Shown here in pieces: positions 19,085 to 29,286 of a DNA stretch of 59,679 nucleotides. Positions within the stretch are counted from its first letter, which is position 1, and each line of letters starts with the position of its first letter. A program made the position numbers and the translations under genes. Under the pieces are notes generated by a model. The model saw nothing but the letters and a program-made list of their open reading frames with translations. It made no database searches and had not been told where the DNA came from. Source of the DNA: Vicinamibacteria bacterium (GTDB lineage Bacteria; Acidobacteriota; Vicinamibacteria; Fen-336); contig JAFGSN010000108.1 in NCBI GenBank assembly GCA_016934575.1, positions 1 through 59,679 on the forward strand, written 5' to 3'.

Positions 19085-20014
19085 ATGACATCACCTTCAG
19101 CCTTGAGATCCCCCTCCATTCTCGAGCTCGTCCCGTGCAATCTCTGCGGACGAGACGATTTCTCTGTGCTCTTCAACTCTCCGCTGCGCGTCAGTGAAAA
19201 GGACGCTGCGGATTTCATGGCGTCCACCGATCGTTTCGACCACTACGGCCAGATCGTCCGCTGCCACGGTTGCGGCCTCGTCTACGCCAATCCACGGCCT
19301 GTTCCGCGACAGCTCCAGGAAGGATATGCCCGCACCGAAGACGCCGACTACGCCCGCGAAGCGTCGAGCCGGAGCATCAATGCCCACATCTCCCTGCATA
19401 CGATCAAGAAGTTCAAGGAACGCGGGCGATTGCTGGACGTGGGCTGCGCGACGGGATATTTTCTGAACGCGGCCCGACTGAGCTTCGAGCCATGCGGCGT
19501 CGAGCCTTCGCGATGGGCCGGCCGCTTCGCTCGAGAGGTTCTTTCGATCGACGTCCAGCAAGGCTCCTTGGAGGAAGCCGACCTCCAGGACGACTGGTTC
19601 GACGTCGTCACGATGAACGACGTGATCGAGCATCTCACCGATCCTCGCTCATGCCTCGAGAAAGCGCGCCGGCTGCTTCACGCTCAAGGATTGCTCTATA
19701 TCGTGACGCCGAACATCGCCAGCCTGTCCGCCCGATTGCTGCGCGGTCGCTGGTGGGGCCTGCGACCGGCGCATCTCTACTACTTCTCCCCGAAGACGCT
19801 CAAAGCAATGCTGGCGGAAACCGGTTTCGAAACCGTCTTCGAGAAATCGTTCGGGCGCATCTTCACCTATGCATACTGGGCCAGCCGATTGAGCAACTAC
19901 CCCCGACCGATTTCCGCCGCCGCGAGAACGCTCGTTCGGCGGCTGAAGATAGAGGACAAGTTCCTGTACCTCGACACGCGGGACACGATCGAGTTGTGCG
20001 CTCTAAAAAAATGA
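19085..20014 (+). CDS. Class I SAM-dependent methyltransferase with N-terminal zinc-ribbon
   Basis: CNLCGRDDF...CHGCGLVYANPRP, GRLLDVGCATGYFLNAA, FDVVTMNDVIEHLTDPRSCLEKARRLL. The ORF track begins at 18998; ATG at 19085 preferred. Confidence 0.88.
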   Translation: MTSPSALRSPSILELVPCNLCGRDDFSVLFNSPLRVSEKDAADFMASTDRFDHYGQIVRCHGCGLVYANPRPVPRQLQEGYARTEDADYAREASSRSINAHISLHTIKKFKERGRLLDVGCATGYFLNAARLSFEPCGVEPSRWAGRFAREVLSIDVQQGSLEEADLQDDWFDVVTMNDVIEHLTDPRSCLEKARRLLHAQGLLYIVTPNIASLSARLLRGRWWGLRPAHLYYFSPKTLKAMLAETGFETVFEKSFGRIFTYAYWASRLSNYPRPISAAARTLVRRLKIEDKFLYLDTRDTIELCALKK

Positions 20015-20122
20015 CGTGTGCGCCAGACCAGAGGAGATCGGGCCGACCGCGGCAGCACGGCCAAGGATCAAGTTGAGCCGCTCGTGATACTCAGGATAAT
20101 AGATAATAAGAGACGATGGAGC

Positions 20123-20207
20123 GGAGGGCTAGCCTAACGGTAAGGCAGGAGCCTTGAAAGCTCCCGGGCGCAAGCCTTTGGGGGTTCGAATCCCTCGCCC
20201 TCCGCCA
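20123..20207 (+). tRNA. tRNA-Ser (anticodon TGA), CCA encoded
   Basis: Acceptor GGAGGGC/GCCCTCC, D-arm GCC-TAACGGTAA-GGC, anticodon stem-loop GGAGC-CTTGAAA-GCTCC, long variable arm, T-arm GGGGG-TTCGAAT-CCCTC, discriminator G plus CCA. Confidence 0.95.
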
Positions 20208-20211
20208 GCTC

Positions 20212-20883
20212 TCAGCGCACATCGACCTCGTCGCCCATGACCAGACGAGCCCCGGCGTTCACGGCGTCGTGGAGATCGGCGTCCAGTCCGGATTCCGGAA
20301 TCGGCGGCGCCGCATCGGAGAGCAGAAGGACGGGTTGATAAAGCCCCATGGCGTGAAGTCGTAGCGTCGCTTCGAGACGATCGCCGTCTCTCGCGCATGG
20401 GGGCTCGGTCGAGCATCGCAGCACGACTTCGGCGTCGTTCAGGTACACGCGCAACTCTGCATGCCGTGCGCCTCCCGTTCGCGCGGTCAATGTGAGAAAG
20501 TCGTCCGGATGAACCTCAGCGCCGCGACGCGTCTGGCCGTGCCCAGCCTGCGTTTCCACGGCGAGTGACGGCGGCGGCGGCTCTAATCTTGGAGCAAAAA
20601 ATATCGCCGCCGACACAAGCGCGACGGCGGCGGCCGCCAGCACAAACCGCGGCTGAGGCCACCACTCGCGCGCCTTCCGGCGCTCGAGGGCCGCGCGAAC
20701 CCGCGCCTCCCAGCCGGCGGGAGGCGCCTCGTCTCGGCCGAGCGCGCCAATGCGCGCCTGGAGTTTCTCGTACTCGATCCGCGCCGTCCGACAATCCGCA
20801 CAGATCTCAAAATGCTCGCCAAGTCGCCGGCCCTGTTCCAACAAGAGAAGGCCTTCTTGCTCGAAGCGTTCACATCGCGTCAT
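20212..20883 (-). CDS. zf-HC2-type transmembrane anti-sigma factor
   Basis: HFEICADC (HX3CX2C), single TM FVLAAAAVALVSAAIFFA, C-terminal extracytoplasmic domain. ATGA overlap with the upstream ECF sigma gene. Confidence 0.82.
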   Translation of the reverse strand: MTRCERFEQEGLLLLEQGRRLGEHFEICADCRTARIEYEKLQARIGALGRDEAPPAGWEARVRAALERRKAREWWPQPRFVLAAAAVALVSAAIFFAPRLEPPPPSLAVETQAGHGQTRRGAEVHPDDFLTLTARTGGARHAELRVYLNDAEVVLRCSTEPPCARDGDRLEATLRLHAMGLYQPVLLLSDAAPPIPESGLDADLHDAVNAGARLVMGDEVDVR

Positions 20884-21485
20884 GGCCGTACTCCGCCTTC
20901 TTCCAGGCACCGGCGCAGCACCGGGAGAGCCCGCGCGACACGCGCCTGAAGAGTCGCGGGACGATGGCCGCAGACCGTGGCCATCTCTGGATAGGAAAAG
21001 CCTTCGATGTACCTCAACAGGACGGCCGTCCTGACCTGCGGATCGAGTCTCTGGACGCAATTTGCGAGCCGCCGGTTGATCTGCGCCGCGACGGCATCGT
21101 CCTCGGCGCTCATATCGTCATGCGGTTTTTCGACGACCGCATCGAGCGGCGCGAAACGCGCCGCCCACCGCTTGCGCTTCTTCAACGCGTCCAGGCACCG
21201 GTGCGCCGCGATGCCGAAGAGCCACGACCGAATCGACGACCTGTGCTCGAAACGAGTGAAATCCCGAAAAGCTTCAAGAAACGTGATCTGCAGAACGTCT
21301 TCGGCGAGCGCAGCGTCCCGTAACATCTGCCGGCAATAACGATAGAGCGATTGTCCGTAACTCCGCATGAGCACGTCCAGGGCCTCTTCCCGACGGCCCT
21401 GATCGAGCGCGGTCAGGGCCGCCTGCTCTATGATCTCGCGTGTTTCAAGTCCGGCGACGGCGTTGATGACTTCTTCCTTTCCCAT
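20880..21485 (-). CDS. RNA polymerase ECF-type sigma factor
   Basis: YRYCRQMLRDAALAEDVLQITFLEAFRDFTRFEHRSSIRSWLFGIAAHRCLDALKKRKR (sigma2) and LDPQVRTAVLLRYIEGFSYPEMATVCGHRPATLQARVARALPVLRR (sigma4). Start MGKEEVINAVAG chosen over the ORF-track start. Confidence 0.9.
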   Translation of the reverse strand: MGKEEVINAVAGLETREIIEQAALTALDQGRREEALDVLMRSYGQSLYRYCRQMLRDAALAEDVLQITFLEAFRDFTRFEHRSSIRSWLFGIAAHRCLDALKKRKRWAARFAPLDAVVEKPHDDMSAEDDAVAAQINRRLANCVQRLDPQVRTAVLLRYIEGFSYPEMATVCGHRPATLQARVARALPVLRRCLEEGGVRP

Positions 21486-21690
21486 GGACGGCGCTTCCGG
21501 ACTCCGTGACGTCGCCGTTCGGCGGCAACAGGACTCCGTCAAGAGCTGACGCAATCCCATAATGGCGTAACGCATTGAAGCAGACAACACGCGCTTTTCG
21601 GTCTCGGCGCATCCTGCCAGGATGCATCGAGGGAGCCGCCCGTTCTTGCGTCGGAAACAAAGGCAACGCCACGGAGTCGCTCCATTTTCG

Positions 21691-22092
21691 TCAGGGCAGT
21701 CTGCCGCCTGACGGCCTCAGGTCAAAAGCACAGCCGGGACAACTGACGATCGGGCATGCCGCGGAGGGTTGGCAACGGGTGGAAGTCACCAGACGCAATT
21801 CCACGAGATCGTATGTGGGGGACTCGGCGCCGCCGCCGGACAACGGAATCTCGATCGATCTGATCCCAGGCGAAAGCATCACTCCGCTGATCTTGCTCCC
21901 GGACTTGGCTAAGACAATATAGGTCCCGTTGCTCTTCAATCCGTTGATATGAAGAGCTTTATTCTCGACCCTCAGCATCGAGGACGATACGGGTGCGTTC
22001 GCTGTCGTCTTTGATGGCTTCGCGAAGCCAACGCCGACGATCGCCGGCAGCGTCAGTGAAACGGCATAAACGATGTATCGTTTTCCATTCAT
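21691..22092 (-). CDS. Small exported hypothetical protein encoded with the CHAT protein
   Basis: Signal-like N-terminus MNGKRYIVYAVSLTLPAIVGVGFAK. ATGA overlap with the CHAT gene stop. Cys-rich C-terminus CQPSAACPIVSCPGC. Confidence 0.6.
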   Translation of the reverse strand: MNGKRYIVYAVSLTLPAIVGVGFAKPSKTTANAPVSSSMLRVENKALHINGLKSNGTYIVLAKSGSKISGVMLSPGIRSIEIPLSGGGAESPTYDLVELRLVTSTRCQPSAACPIVSCPGCAFDLRPSGGRLP

Positions 22093-24536
22093 CTTGCTTC
22101 TCCTTGCTTATCGAAACGGATTGAGGACATGCTCACTGCCCTGGATCCCATCATTACGAACGCGCTCCAGAAGGACGGCGGCTCGCCGGTTTCGATGAAT
22201 CCGCGTTGGCTCCGAGCCAGGGCGCGCGCCGGATCACGCGCTCCGCCCTTCTTGTAGAAATCGATCAAGAAACGACGACTCGAGCTGTCCGGAAACGACC
22301 AGAGCGAAGCGACGACGGCGCGGCTCCCGGCCGCAAGAAAGGCCGCCGCCATGGGACTGGCGATCCCTCGCGCGGAACGCGTCGCGGACGCGCAGCTTGC
22401 GAGAACCACCAGCCGAGAAGCCACGCCGCTTCTAATGATCTCATCAGCCGCGATGGGACGATCCGAAAGACGTATTTGAGGGCCCCGCGGTCCGATCTCG
22501 CCGTGGGTCGCCAGATGCAGGACCGACGAGTCCCGCCCCTTGTCGATCAACATCGCGGCCGTTGCGTCGGATCCGACATGAGCGGTGACGTCGAGCAGCC
22601 GGGCGACGTCGCGAGCCTCCCGGGCCGCGGCTGGCAGATTCCCGAGAGGGTCTCCCAGAACGACGGGAGGCCGACGGAATACGCGCGGATCTCCCTCGAT
22701 AGCGTTGAATGCATTGAGGCTCGGTGAATGTATGATCGCATGGCGCTCCACCAGATATCCGTTCTTCAGGCGAAGGGCGGCGAATGGAACGCGGTCGAGG
22801 AGCGTATCGGTAATGACGAGGAGGTCCTGTGCCGTTCCTGGCAATACGTCTTCCGGCAAGAGTATCATTCCCAACTTCGCCGCAAGCGACTGGTCGTCGG
22901 GAGACGCGACAAATCGCTCGACCAGAACGCGAATCTCATCGGCAGGCAGGCTCAAACGCCGCGCATCCAAGTGCGCGGCGCTCACGCGCATCAACCAAAG
23001 CCATTCCCCGGCCTTAAAGTACGCCAACGCGTGATGCTTGCCGATGCTCTGCGCCATTTGTTCCGAAGTCATGAGCACGCCGGCGAACGACTCGCTCAGA
23101 GCCGGTATCAAGCCTTGCAGCGTGTCGATCCTGTCGGCGGCGCTCTCGATCATCAGATCTATTGGCGATTCATCGCTCTTCGTTCCCATGCCACGCGTCG
23201 CGATCGCGTCGACGAACACGCGCGCCCTGACCCTTTCGGCCGTCTCGAGCGCCTTCCATAGGTCATGCTTCCGGCGAACCTGTTGGAGGAAAAGCGCTTC
23301 AAAGGGACCCCGCTTCCGTTCGAGATGCCACGATTTGAACTCGCCGAAGCCCAAGTTGGAGCGCATCCGCTCCAGAATGCGGCAGGATCGCTCGAACGCC
23401 TGCTCAGCCGCGGAATCGTTCCCGCGCCCTTCCTCCAGAAGACCGGATTGGTACTCAAGATCCCAGGCCCATTCATCGGGCGGATCGGATCGCAGCCCAT
23501 CGCGAATGGCCATTGCAGCGGCGGCTCCGTCCCCTCGCGCACGCTCGACGATCGCGCGAAAGTAGTGAAGCGCGACACGATTGCGGCCATATGGATCCGC
23601 GTGGCGCTCGGCGGCCTCGAGGTGGGTCAACGCCGCGGCCGTACGCTCCAATTGCACGTTGACATCGACCAGGTTGAGGTGGATTATCCGCAGAATCTCT
23701 GATTCGCCCGCTCTCTCCGCTTCAGTCAACGCCTGCTCGAACGAGTACCGCGCCAGCTCGGCGCGGCCTTCGTTGAGATATATCAGACCCGTGTTGGCGA
23801 GATACTTCGCCCGCCCCGACGTCGTCTGCAACGTTGCAGAATCCTTCATGATCGCCAGTGCTCGTCGCGCGCCTTCAAGATCGCCCACATCGATGAGAAG
23901 CGCAAAAAGTCCCTCGGAACCCAGCGCACTCAGCTCGATATCTCCCGTCTCAGCCGCGATATCGAGCGTTCGAGCCACGTAAATCAGCGCATCGCGATAA
24001 CGTGACTTCTCCCACGAGAGATGGAATAGACGGTAGAGGTTCAGCGCGGCCTCTTTCTCCCGGCCTTTCGCCTGATACTGCTCGACGGCTCGAAGATATG
24101 CCCGCCGAGCCGGATCGGTTCTATCGCGCCGCCGGCGGCTGATGGCCGCAAGCTCCCATGCGCGCGCCTCCTCGGACGAGCCGCGGAGTCGCGCCAACCA
24201 TTCCTCGACCTGCGCGTGATGATTCAGCTCCAGATGCGCCTCGGCCGCCAGGGCGCCGACCTCCGAATCTCTTTCGGCCTCGAATGCCCGCGTACAAGCC
24301 TGAATGGCGGCCTGATGATTCTCTTCCTCGATCATCCGCCGGCAGCGTTTCTCCTGACTCTCGTGGCAAGCGGTCGTCATCAGGAAAAGCATGAGCGCCA
24401 CCAGACGGTTGAAGCGCGCCTTGCCGCGCAACCGTTCAATCCACCGCCATAAACTGAGGCGACGAGAGGCGACCAAACACAACGCGATGCCTGGTTTTTC
24501 CGTCGGCGGCTGTCCAGCTTTTCGAGCCACGATCAT
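22089..24536 (-). CDS. CHAT domain-containing protein with TPR repeats
   Basis: C-terminal HLATHGEIGPRGPQIRLSDRPIAADEIIRSGVASRLVVLASCASATRSARGIASPMAAAFLAAGSRAVVASLWSFPD matches CHAT peptidases (His in HLATHGE, Cys in LASC). TPR-like helices N-terminal. Confidence 0.9.
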   Translation of the reverse strand: MIVARKAGQPPTEKPGIALCLVASRRLSLWRWIERLRGKARFNRLVALMLFLMTTACHESQEKRCRRMIEEENHQAAIQACTRAFEAERDSEVGALAAEAHLELNHHAQVEEWLARLRGSSEEARAWELAAISRRRRDRTDPARRAYLRAVEQYQAKGREKEAALNLYRLFHLSWEKSRYRDALIYVARTLDIAAETGDIELSALGSEGLFALLIDVGDLEGARRALAIMKDSATLQTTSGRAKYLANTGLIYLNEGRAELARYSFEQALTEAERAGESEILRIIHLNLVDVNVQLERTAAALTHLEAAERHADPYGRNRVALHYFRAIVERARGDGAAAAMAIRDGLRSDPPDEWAWDLEYQSGLLEEGRGNDSAAEQAFERSCRILERMRSNLGFGEFKSWHLERKRGPFEALFLQQVRRKHDLWKALETAERVRARVFVDAIATRGMGTKSDESPIDLMIESAADRIDTLQGLIPALSESFAGVLMTSEQMAQSIGKHHALAYFKAGEWLWLMRVSAAHLDARRLSLPADEIRVLVERFVASPDDQSLAAKLGMILLPEDVLPGTAQDLLVITDTLLDRVPFAALRLKNGYLVERHAIIHSPSLNAFNAIEGDPRVFRRPPVVLGDPLGNLPAAAREARDVARLLDVTAHVGSDATAAMLIDKGRDSSVLHLATHGEIGPRGPQIRLSDRPIAADEIIRSGVASRLVVLASCASATRSARGIASPMAAAFLAAGSRAVVASLWSFPDSSSRRFLIDFYKKGGARDPARALARSQRGFIETGEPPSFWSAFVMMGSRAVSMSSIRFDKQGEAR

Positions 24537-24735
24537 TGTCGAGCATTCCGCTCGGATCAGATGAGAGACAGACTATCCGGCGTCCTCTCTCGGCGTCAAG
24601 CGGGCATAAAAGTCGTGATCGGAAGCGGACGTAATCCTGAATGCAATACAAGAATACAATGTGCTCTTCCAGAGACGCTAATGACGCGTAAACGCGTTGA
24701 ACCGGAGACGATTACGACGTCATCTTAATCGTACT

Positions 24736-26586
24736 CTACTGTTGAGATCTCCGAACTTGCGACAGATCGCGCACCGCGCCCTTGTCGGCGCTGGTGGCGG
24801 TCAAGGCATAGGCCTGAAGCGCCTGCGATACGACGCGCTTACGTCCGACGGGAGTCCAGGCGTCGGCGCCGCGCGCGTCCATCTTCTTGCGCCGTTCTTC
24901 AAGAACCGCGTCGGGAACATCGACGTTGATCGTGCGTGCCTCGATGTCGATGCGGATGACGTCGCCCTCCTCGATAAGACCGACGTTGCCGCCGCAAGCC
25001 GCCTCCGGGCTGATGTGACCGACCGACAGACCCGCGGTCCCGCCGGAGAAGCGGCCGTCGGTGATCAGGGCGCACTCGCGTCCCAGGCCCTTGGACTTGA
25101 TGAACGTCGTGGGGTAGAGCATCTCCTGCATGCCTGGTCCGCCCTTGGGTCCTTCATAAACGATGACAACGCAGTCTCCTACCTTGATCCGATTCCCGAG
25201 AATGGCCTCGACGGCCGTCTCCTGAGAGTGAAAAATGCGCGCCGTACCGCTGAATGTCCGACACTCCTCGGGCACGCCGGCGGCCTTGACGATGCAGCCG
25301 TCGGGAGCGACGTTGCCGCGCAGGGTGCACAAACCGCCGTCTCGCGAGTAAGCGTGCTCCGCGTCGCGGATGCAGCCGCGCGCGCGATCAAGATCCGGCG
25401 CCGAATGGTATTTTTCCTGGACGAAGCCTTCAATCGAGCGCGCGCCTCCCGGTGCCGCCAGTGTGCGCCGGCGCGCCGCGTCCGTGCAGCTCGATCGGCG
25501 GGGATCATTACGGTCGATCAGCTCGCCGATCGTCGCGCCGGAAACCGTCCGGCAGTCGCGGTGGATCAGCCCCTCGCGCTCCAGCTCGCCCATGATGGCG
25601 AGGATGCCGCCAGCGCGGTGCACGTCCTCGACGTGATAGTCGGAGCTGGGCGCGACCTTGCAGAGTGTCGGCGTCTCGCGTGAGAGACGATCGATGTCGC
25701 TCATGGTGAACGCGACGCCGGCCTCGCGCGCCACGGCCAGAACGTGGAGCACGGTGTTCGTCGACCCGCCCATGGCGATGTCGAGCCGCATGGCGTTCTC
25801 GAAGGCCTCGAACGTCGCGATCGAGCGCGGCAGAACCGAAGTGTCTCCGTTGACGTAATGACGCCGCGTCATTTCGACGATGCGCCGCCCGGCCTCCTCG
25901 AGCAACGCCTTTCGGAGGACATGCGTCGCTACGAGCGTGCCGTTGCCTGGAAACGCCATACCGATGGCCTCATTCAGGCAATTCATCGAGTTGGCGGTGA
26001 ACATCCCCGAGCAAGAGCCGCATGTCGGACAAGCCCGCAGCTCGTACTCGCGCACTTCATCCTCGCTCATGGCGTCGTTTCCGCCGGCGAAGATGGCGTC
26101 GATCAGATCAAGCCCCTTTCCATCGGGAAACCGGCCGGCCTCCATCGGCCCTCCGGAGACAATGATCGCCGGAATGTTGAGACGCATCGCGGCCATCATC
26201 ATGCCTGGAGTAATCTTGTCGCAGTTGGTGATGCAGACGAGAGCGTCGGCCACGTGGGCCTCGACCATGAACTCGACCGAGTCGGCGATAAGGTCGCGCG
26301 AGGGCAGCGAATAGAGCATTCCTTCGTGCCCCATGGCAATGCCGTCGTCGATGGCGATGGTGTTGAACTCGACGCCGAATCCGCCCGCCGCGTCGACGAC
26401 TTGCTTGACCATCTGGCCGACGTCCTTGAGATGAACGTGGCCTGGGACGAACTGCGTGAACGAGTTGGCGATGGCGATGACCGGCTTCTGGAAATCATCG
26501 TCCTTCATTCCGTTCGCGCGCCACAGCGACCGCGCGCCGGCCATGCCGCGGCCTTCCATCGAGATACGGCTTCGGTAGGGCTTCAT
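24736..26586 (-). CDS. ilvD: Dihydroxy-acid dehydratase
   Basis: 616 aa. [108 protein letters not shown]-like [10 protein letters not shown]. Confidence 0.97.
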   Translation of the reverse strand: MKPYRSRISMEGRGMAGARSLWRANGMKDDDFQKPVIAIANSFTQFVPGHVHLKDVGQMVKQVVDAAGGFGVEFNTIAIDDGIAMGHEGMLYSLPSRDLIADSVEFMVEAHVADALVCITNCDKITPGMMMAAMRLNIPAIIVSGGPMEAGRFPDGKGLDLIDAIFAGGNDAMSEDEVREYELRACPTCGSCSGMFTANSMNCLNEAIGMAFPGNGTLVATHVLRKALLEEAGRRIVEMTRRHYVNGDTSVLPRSIATFEAFENAMRLDIAMGGSTNTVLHVLAVAREAGVAFTMSDIDRLSRETPTLCKVAPSSDYHVEDVHRAGGILAIMGELEREGLIHRDCRTVSGATIGELIDRNDPRRSSCTDAARRRTLAAPGGARSIEGFVQEKYHSAPDLDRARGCIRDAEHAYSRDGGLCTLRGNVAPDGCIVKAAGVPEECRTFSGTARIFHSQETAVEAILGNRIKVGDCVVIVYEGPKGGPGMQEMLYPTTFIKSKGLGRECALITDGRFSGGTAGLSVGHISPEAACGGNVGLIEEGDVIRIDIEARTINVDVPDAVLEERRKKMDARGADAWTPVGRKRVVSQALQAYALTATSADKGAVRDLSQVRRSQQ

Positions 26587-27312
26587 CGTCGATCCTCCGT
26601 TTGACTCCCCCGGCTTGCGCCTGGGCCGAAGACGTCACCCTAGGAGGACGAGGGCGCGCTGTCAAGTCGAACGCTGGAAGCGCCGCCACATGACACCCGT
26701 GAAACGGATCGTATTCCGAGCCGCGATTTACCAACGATATGAATTGACCGGTCCCATGGGGACCGTCTAACATTGGAGGCGGTTGGTAAAAAAGTTAACA
26801 CCGCACGCTATCTCGATGCTGGGACGGCCGGACGCGCCAACGCAGGCTTTAGCGGATCAGATTGCGAGCGATCGGCAGAGTTGCTCGGACCTCATATGAT
26901 TCGAATCGTCGGCGATCGATCTCGATCGCCGGTTTGTCGCATCCGCTTGGGGCGATACAGGCTGGAGATCAAGCAGGACAAAACGCCCGGCATCTTTGAC
27001 GAATTGGGCTGCCGGGCGAAAAGCCTTCCCGCACAGGTCGCCCGAAACGCGTCGGCGCATGGGTCGGAGGAAGACCCTCCGTTTGTTGAAATGCGCGCAT
27101 CGTGCGACAATCACGCGTCTTAACCGCGAGCGCATCGACGTCAGCGCTCGATAGATTTTTGACGTCCAACGATCCGCCGAGTTCAACTTCGAGCTGAAGA
27201 GTCGGTCTTGGCGTGTCGAACGACGCCGACTTCACGCACGCGACATCCTGATGGACGATTCGCCACAATCCGATCCGAACGAACGCATCTCCAGCCTGCG
27301 ACGGTGCGCCTG

Positions 27313-29286
27313 ATGACGCAAACATTGATTGCGCTGGCGGCGTTGCTCGTCTCGGCGTCCGCGGCGCTCGGACTCCGCTCGCGCGCGCGCGCCGCAAGCC
27401 GGCTCGGCGCCGCCGGTTCTCCGGCTGCACTCGCCATATGCGTCGTTGCGTTGATCCGGGTCCTGTCGAGCGGACACGCGGTTGCTCTACGCGTCTCGTG
27501 GGCGGAGCCGTTCGGCGAGCTCACTTTGGGGATCGACGCTCTTTCGTCCTTCTTCCTGCTGATCATTCTGTCGCTGTCGGTTGTCACCGCGCTCTATGGC
27601 GTCGGATACCTCGAACGCTCTTCCCAATCCAGCGTGTCCTGGTTCTTCTTCAATCTGCTCGTCGCCAGCATGATCGTCGTCGTCATCGCGCGGCACGTGC
27701 TCGTGTTCCTGCTCGCCTGGGAGACGATGGCGCTTACGTCGTTTTTCCTCGTGGCGCACCATCACGGGCAACGTTCGGTGCGACGAGCGTCGTGGATTTA
27801 TCTCATCGCGAGCCATCTGGGATCGTTCTTCCTGTTGCCGATGTTCTTTCTGCTCGCGCCTGCCGGCGGATCACTGGCGTTCTCGGATTTGGGCCATGCG
27901 CTCGCTCCCTGGGCCGCCTCGTCCTGCTTTGTTCTGGCGGTGATCGGCTTCGGCTGCAAGGCCGGTTTGATGCCGCTGCACGTGTGGCTGCCCGAGGCGC
28001 ATCCCGCGGCGCCAAGTCACGTCTCGGCGCTCATGTCGGGCGTCATGATCAAGATGGGCGTCTACGGCCTGCTGCGCGTCGCCATGCTTCTGGGCGAACC
28101 GCCGCTCTGGTGGGGGTGGCTGCTGCTTGCGCTCGGCGCGATCTCGGCGTTGCTCGGCGTTCTCTTCGCGCTTGCTCAGCACGACTTGAAACGGCTTCTG
28201 GCCTATCACAGCGTGGAAAACGTCGGCATCATCGTCCTGGGAATCGGTGTCGGCTTCACCGGCCTATCCAGCGGCGCGCCGCATGTCGCCGTATTGGGAT
28301 TCACGGGCGCTCTTCTGCATGTCTTGAATCACGCCGTTTTCAAAGGACTGCTGTTCCTGGGCGCCGGCTCCGTGCTTCGCGCGACACATACCGCCGAGAT
28401 CGACGAGCTGGGCGGACTCATGCGACGCATGCCGGTGACCGGGTCCACTTTCCTGGTCGGCTGTTTGTCGATCTGCGGCCTACCGCCGTTCAACGGATTC
28501 GTGAGCGAGTTCCTGATTTACTGGGCCATGATCGCCGGCGTTTTGTCGCTCACGGCCGCGACCGCCGTTCCGCTTGGCGCCACGGTCGCGGTCCTCGCTT
28601 CGGTCGGAGGGCTGGCGCTCGCTTGCTTTGCCAAGGCCTTCGGCATCGTCTTCCTCGGGCTGCCGCGCAGGACCACGCCGCAAAGCGTCGTTGAAAACGG
28701 GCCGTCGATGACGGCGCCCATGGTCCTGCTCGCCGCCGCTTGCCTCGCCTTGGGTCTATCCGGTCCCCTGCTCGCGCCGGCCGTGGCAACCGTCGTCGCC
28801 GACCTGCATGCGCCGATCGACGCCGCTTCCATCCATGCGACAACCCGCGTTCTAAGCCGCGTCACCCTCATCGCCGCGGCGTTTATGGCTCTCGTCGCGG
28901 CGATGGCTCTTGTCCGTCACCGGCTCTTATGCCGGCGCGAGTCGCGCGCTGCGCCCACTTGGGATTGCGGTTATGTGGCGCCCTCGGCGACGATGCAGTA
29001 TACGGCCTCGTCCTTCGCGCAACCCATCGTCGACCTCTACGGCTCCTTGCTCAGAACACGCAAGCGTCTCGATGCGCCCGAGATCCACTTTCCCGAAGCG
29101 GCGCATCTCGAGACCGAGACTCCGGATCTCAGCCGCGAAGGCATATACGAGCCGCTGTTCGAAGCGATTGGCGTCGCGCTGCGACGCATGCTGGTGCTCC
29201 AGCACGGTCAGTTGCACATCTACGTCCTGGCCGTCGTTTTGACGCTGATCGCGTTGCTGCTCTGGCAGGTGGGGTGGAACTCGTGA
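27313..29286 (+). CDS. Hydrogenase-4 subunit B-like (HyfB/NuoL-family) proton-translocating membrane subunit
   Basis: Polytopic Mrp antiporter-type: GFGCKAGLMPLHVWLPEAHPAAPSHVSALMSGVMIKMGVYGLLR, LAYHSVENVGIIVLGIG, HVLNHAVFKGLLFLGAGSVL. C-terminal CGYV-type HyfB tail. Confidence 0.93.
   Translation: MTQTLIALAALLVSASAALGLRSRARAASRLGAAGSPAALAICVVALIRVLSSGHAVALRVSWAEPFGELTLGIDALSSFFLLIILSLSVVTALYGVGYLERSSQSSVSWFFFNLLVASMIVVVIARHVLVFLLAWETMALTSFFLVAHHHGQRSVRRASWIYLIASHLGSFFLLPMFFLLAPAGGSLAFSDLGHALAPWAASSCFVLAVIGFGCKAGLMPLHVWLPEAHPAAPSHVSALMSGVMIKMGVYGLLRVAMLLGEPPLWWGWLLLALGAISALLGVLFALAQHDLKRLLAYHSVENVGIIVLGIGVGFTGLSSGAPHVAVLGFTGALLHVLNHAVFKGLLFLGAGSVLRATHTAEIDELGGLMRRMPVTGSTFLVGCLSICGLPPFNGFVSEFLIYWAMIAGVLSLTAATAVPLGATVAVLASVGGLALACFAKAFGIVFLGLPRRTTPQSVVENGPSMTAPMVLLAAACLALGLSGPLLAPAVATVVADLHAPIDAASIHATTRVLSRVTLIAAAFMALVAAMALVRHRLLCRRESRAAPTWDCGYVAPSATMQYTASSFAQPIVDLYGSLLRTRKRLDAPEIHFPEAAHLETETPDLSREGIYEPLFEAIGVALRRMLVLQHGQLHIYVLAVVLTLIALLLWQVGWNS

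Noticed and set aside
20129-20416. Minus-strand ORF ending GGGRGIRTPKGLRPGAFKAPALPLG
   Set aside because: The C-terminus is the antisense translation of tRNA-Ser. It is an artefact ORF overlapping a real tRNA and the anti-sigma gene.
26773-27123. Small ORFs in the ilvD to HyfB-like intergenic region (26773-27123, 26969-27430)
   Set aside because: Mutually overlapping on both strands, no family resemblance, no convincing start signal.
27383-27400. CGCGCGCG run near the start of the HyfB-like gene as a possible Z-DNA or repeat element
   Set aside because: Short and encodes an ordinary RSRARAAS segment. Expected occasionally at this GC content.
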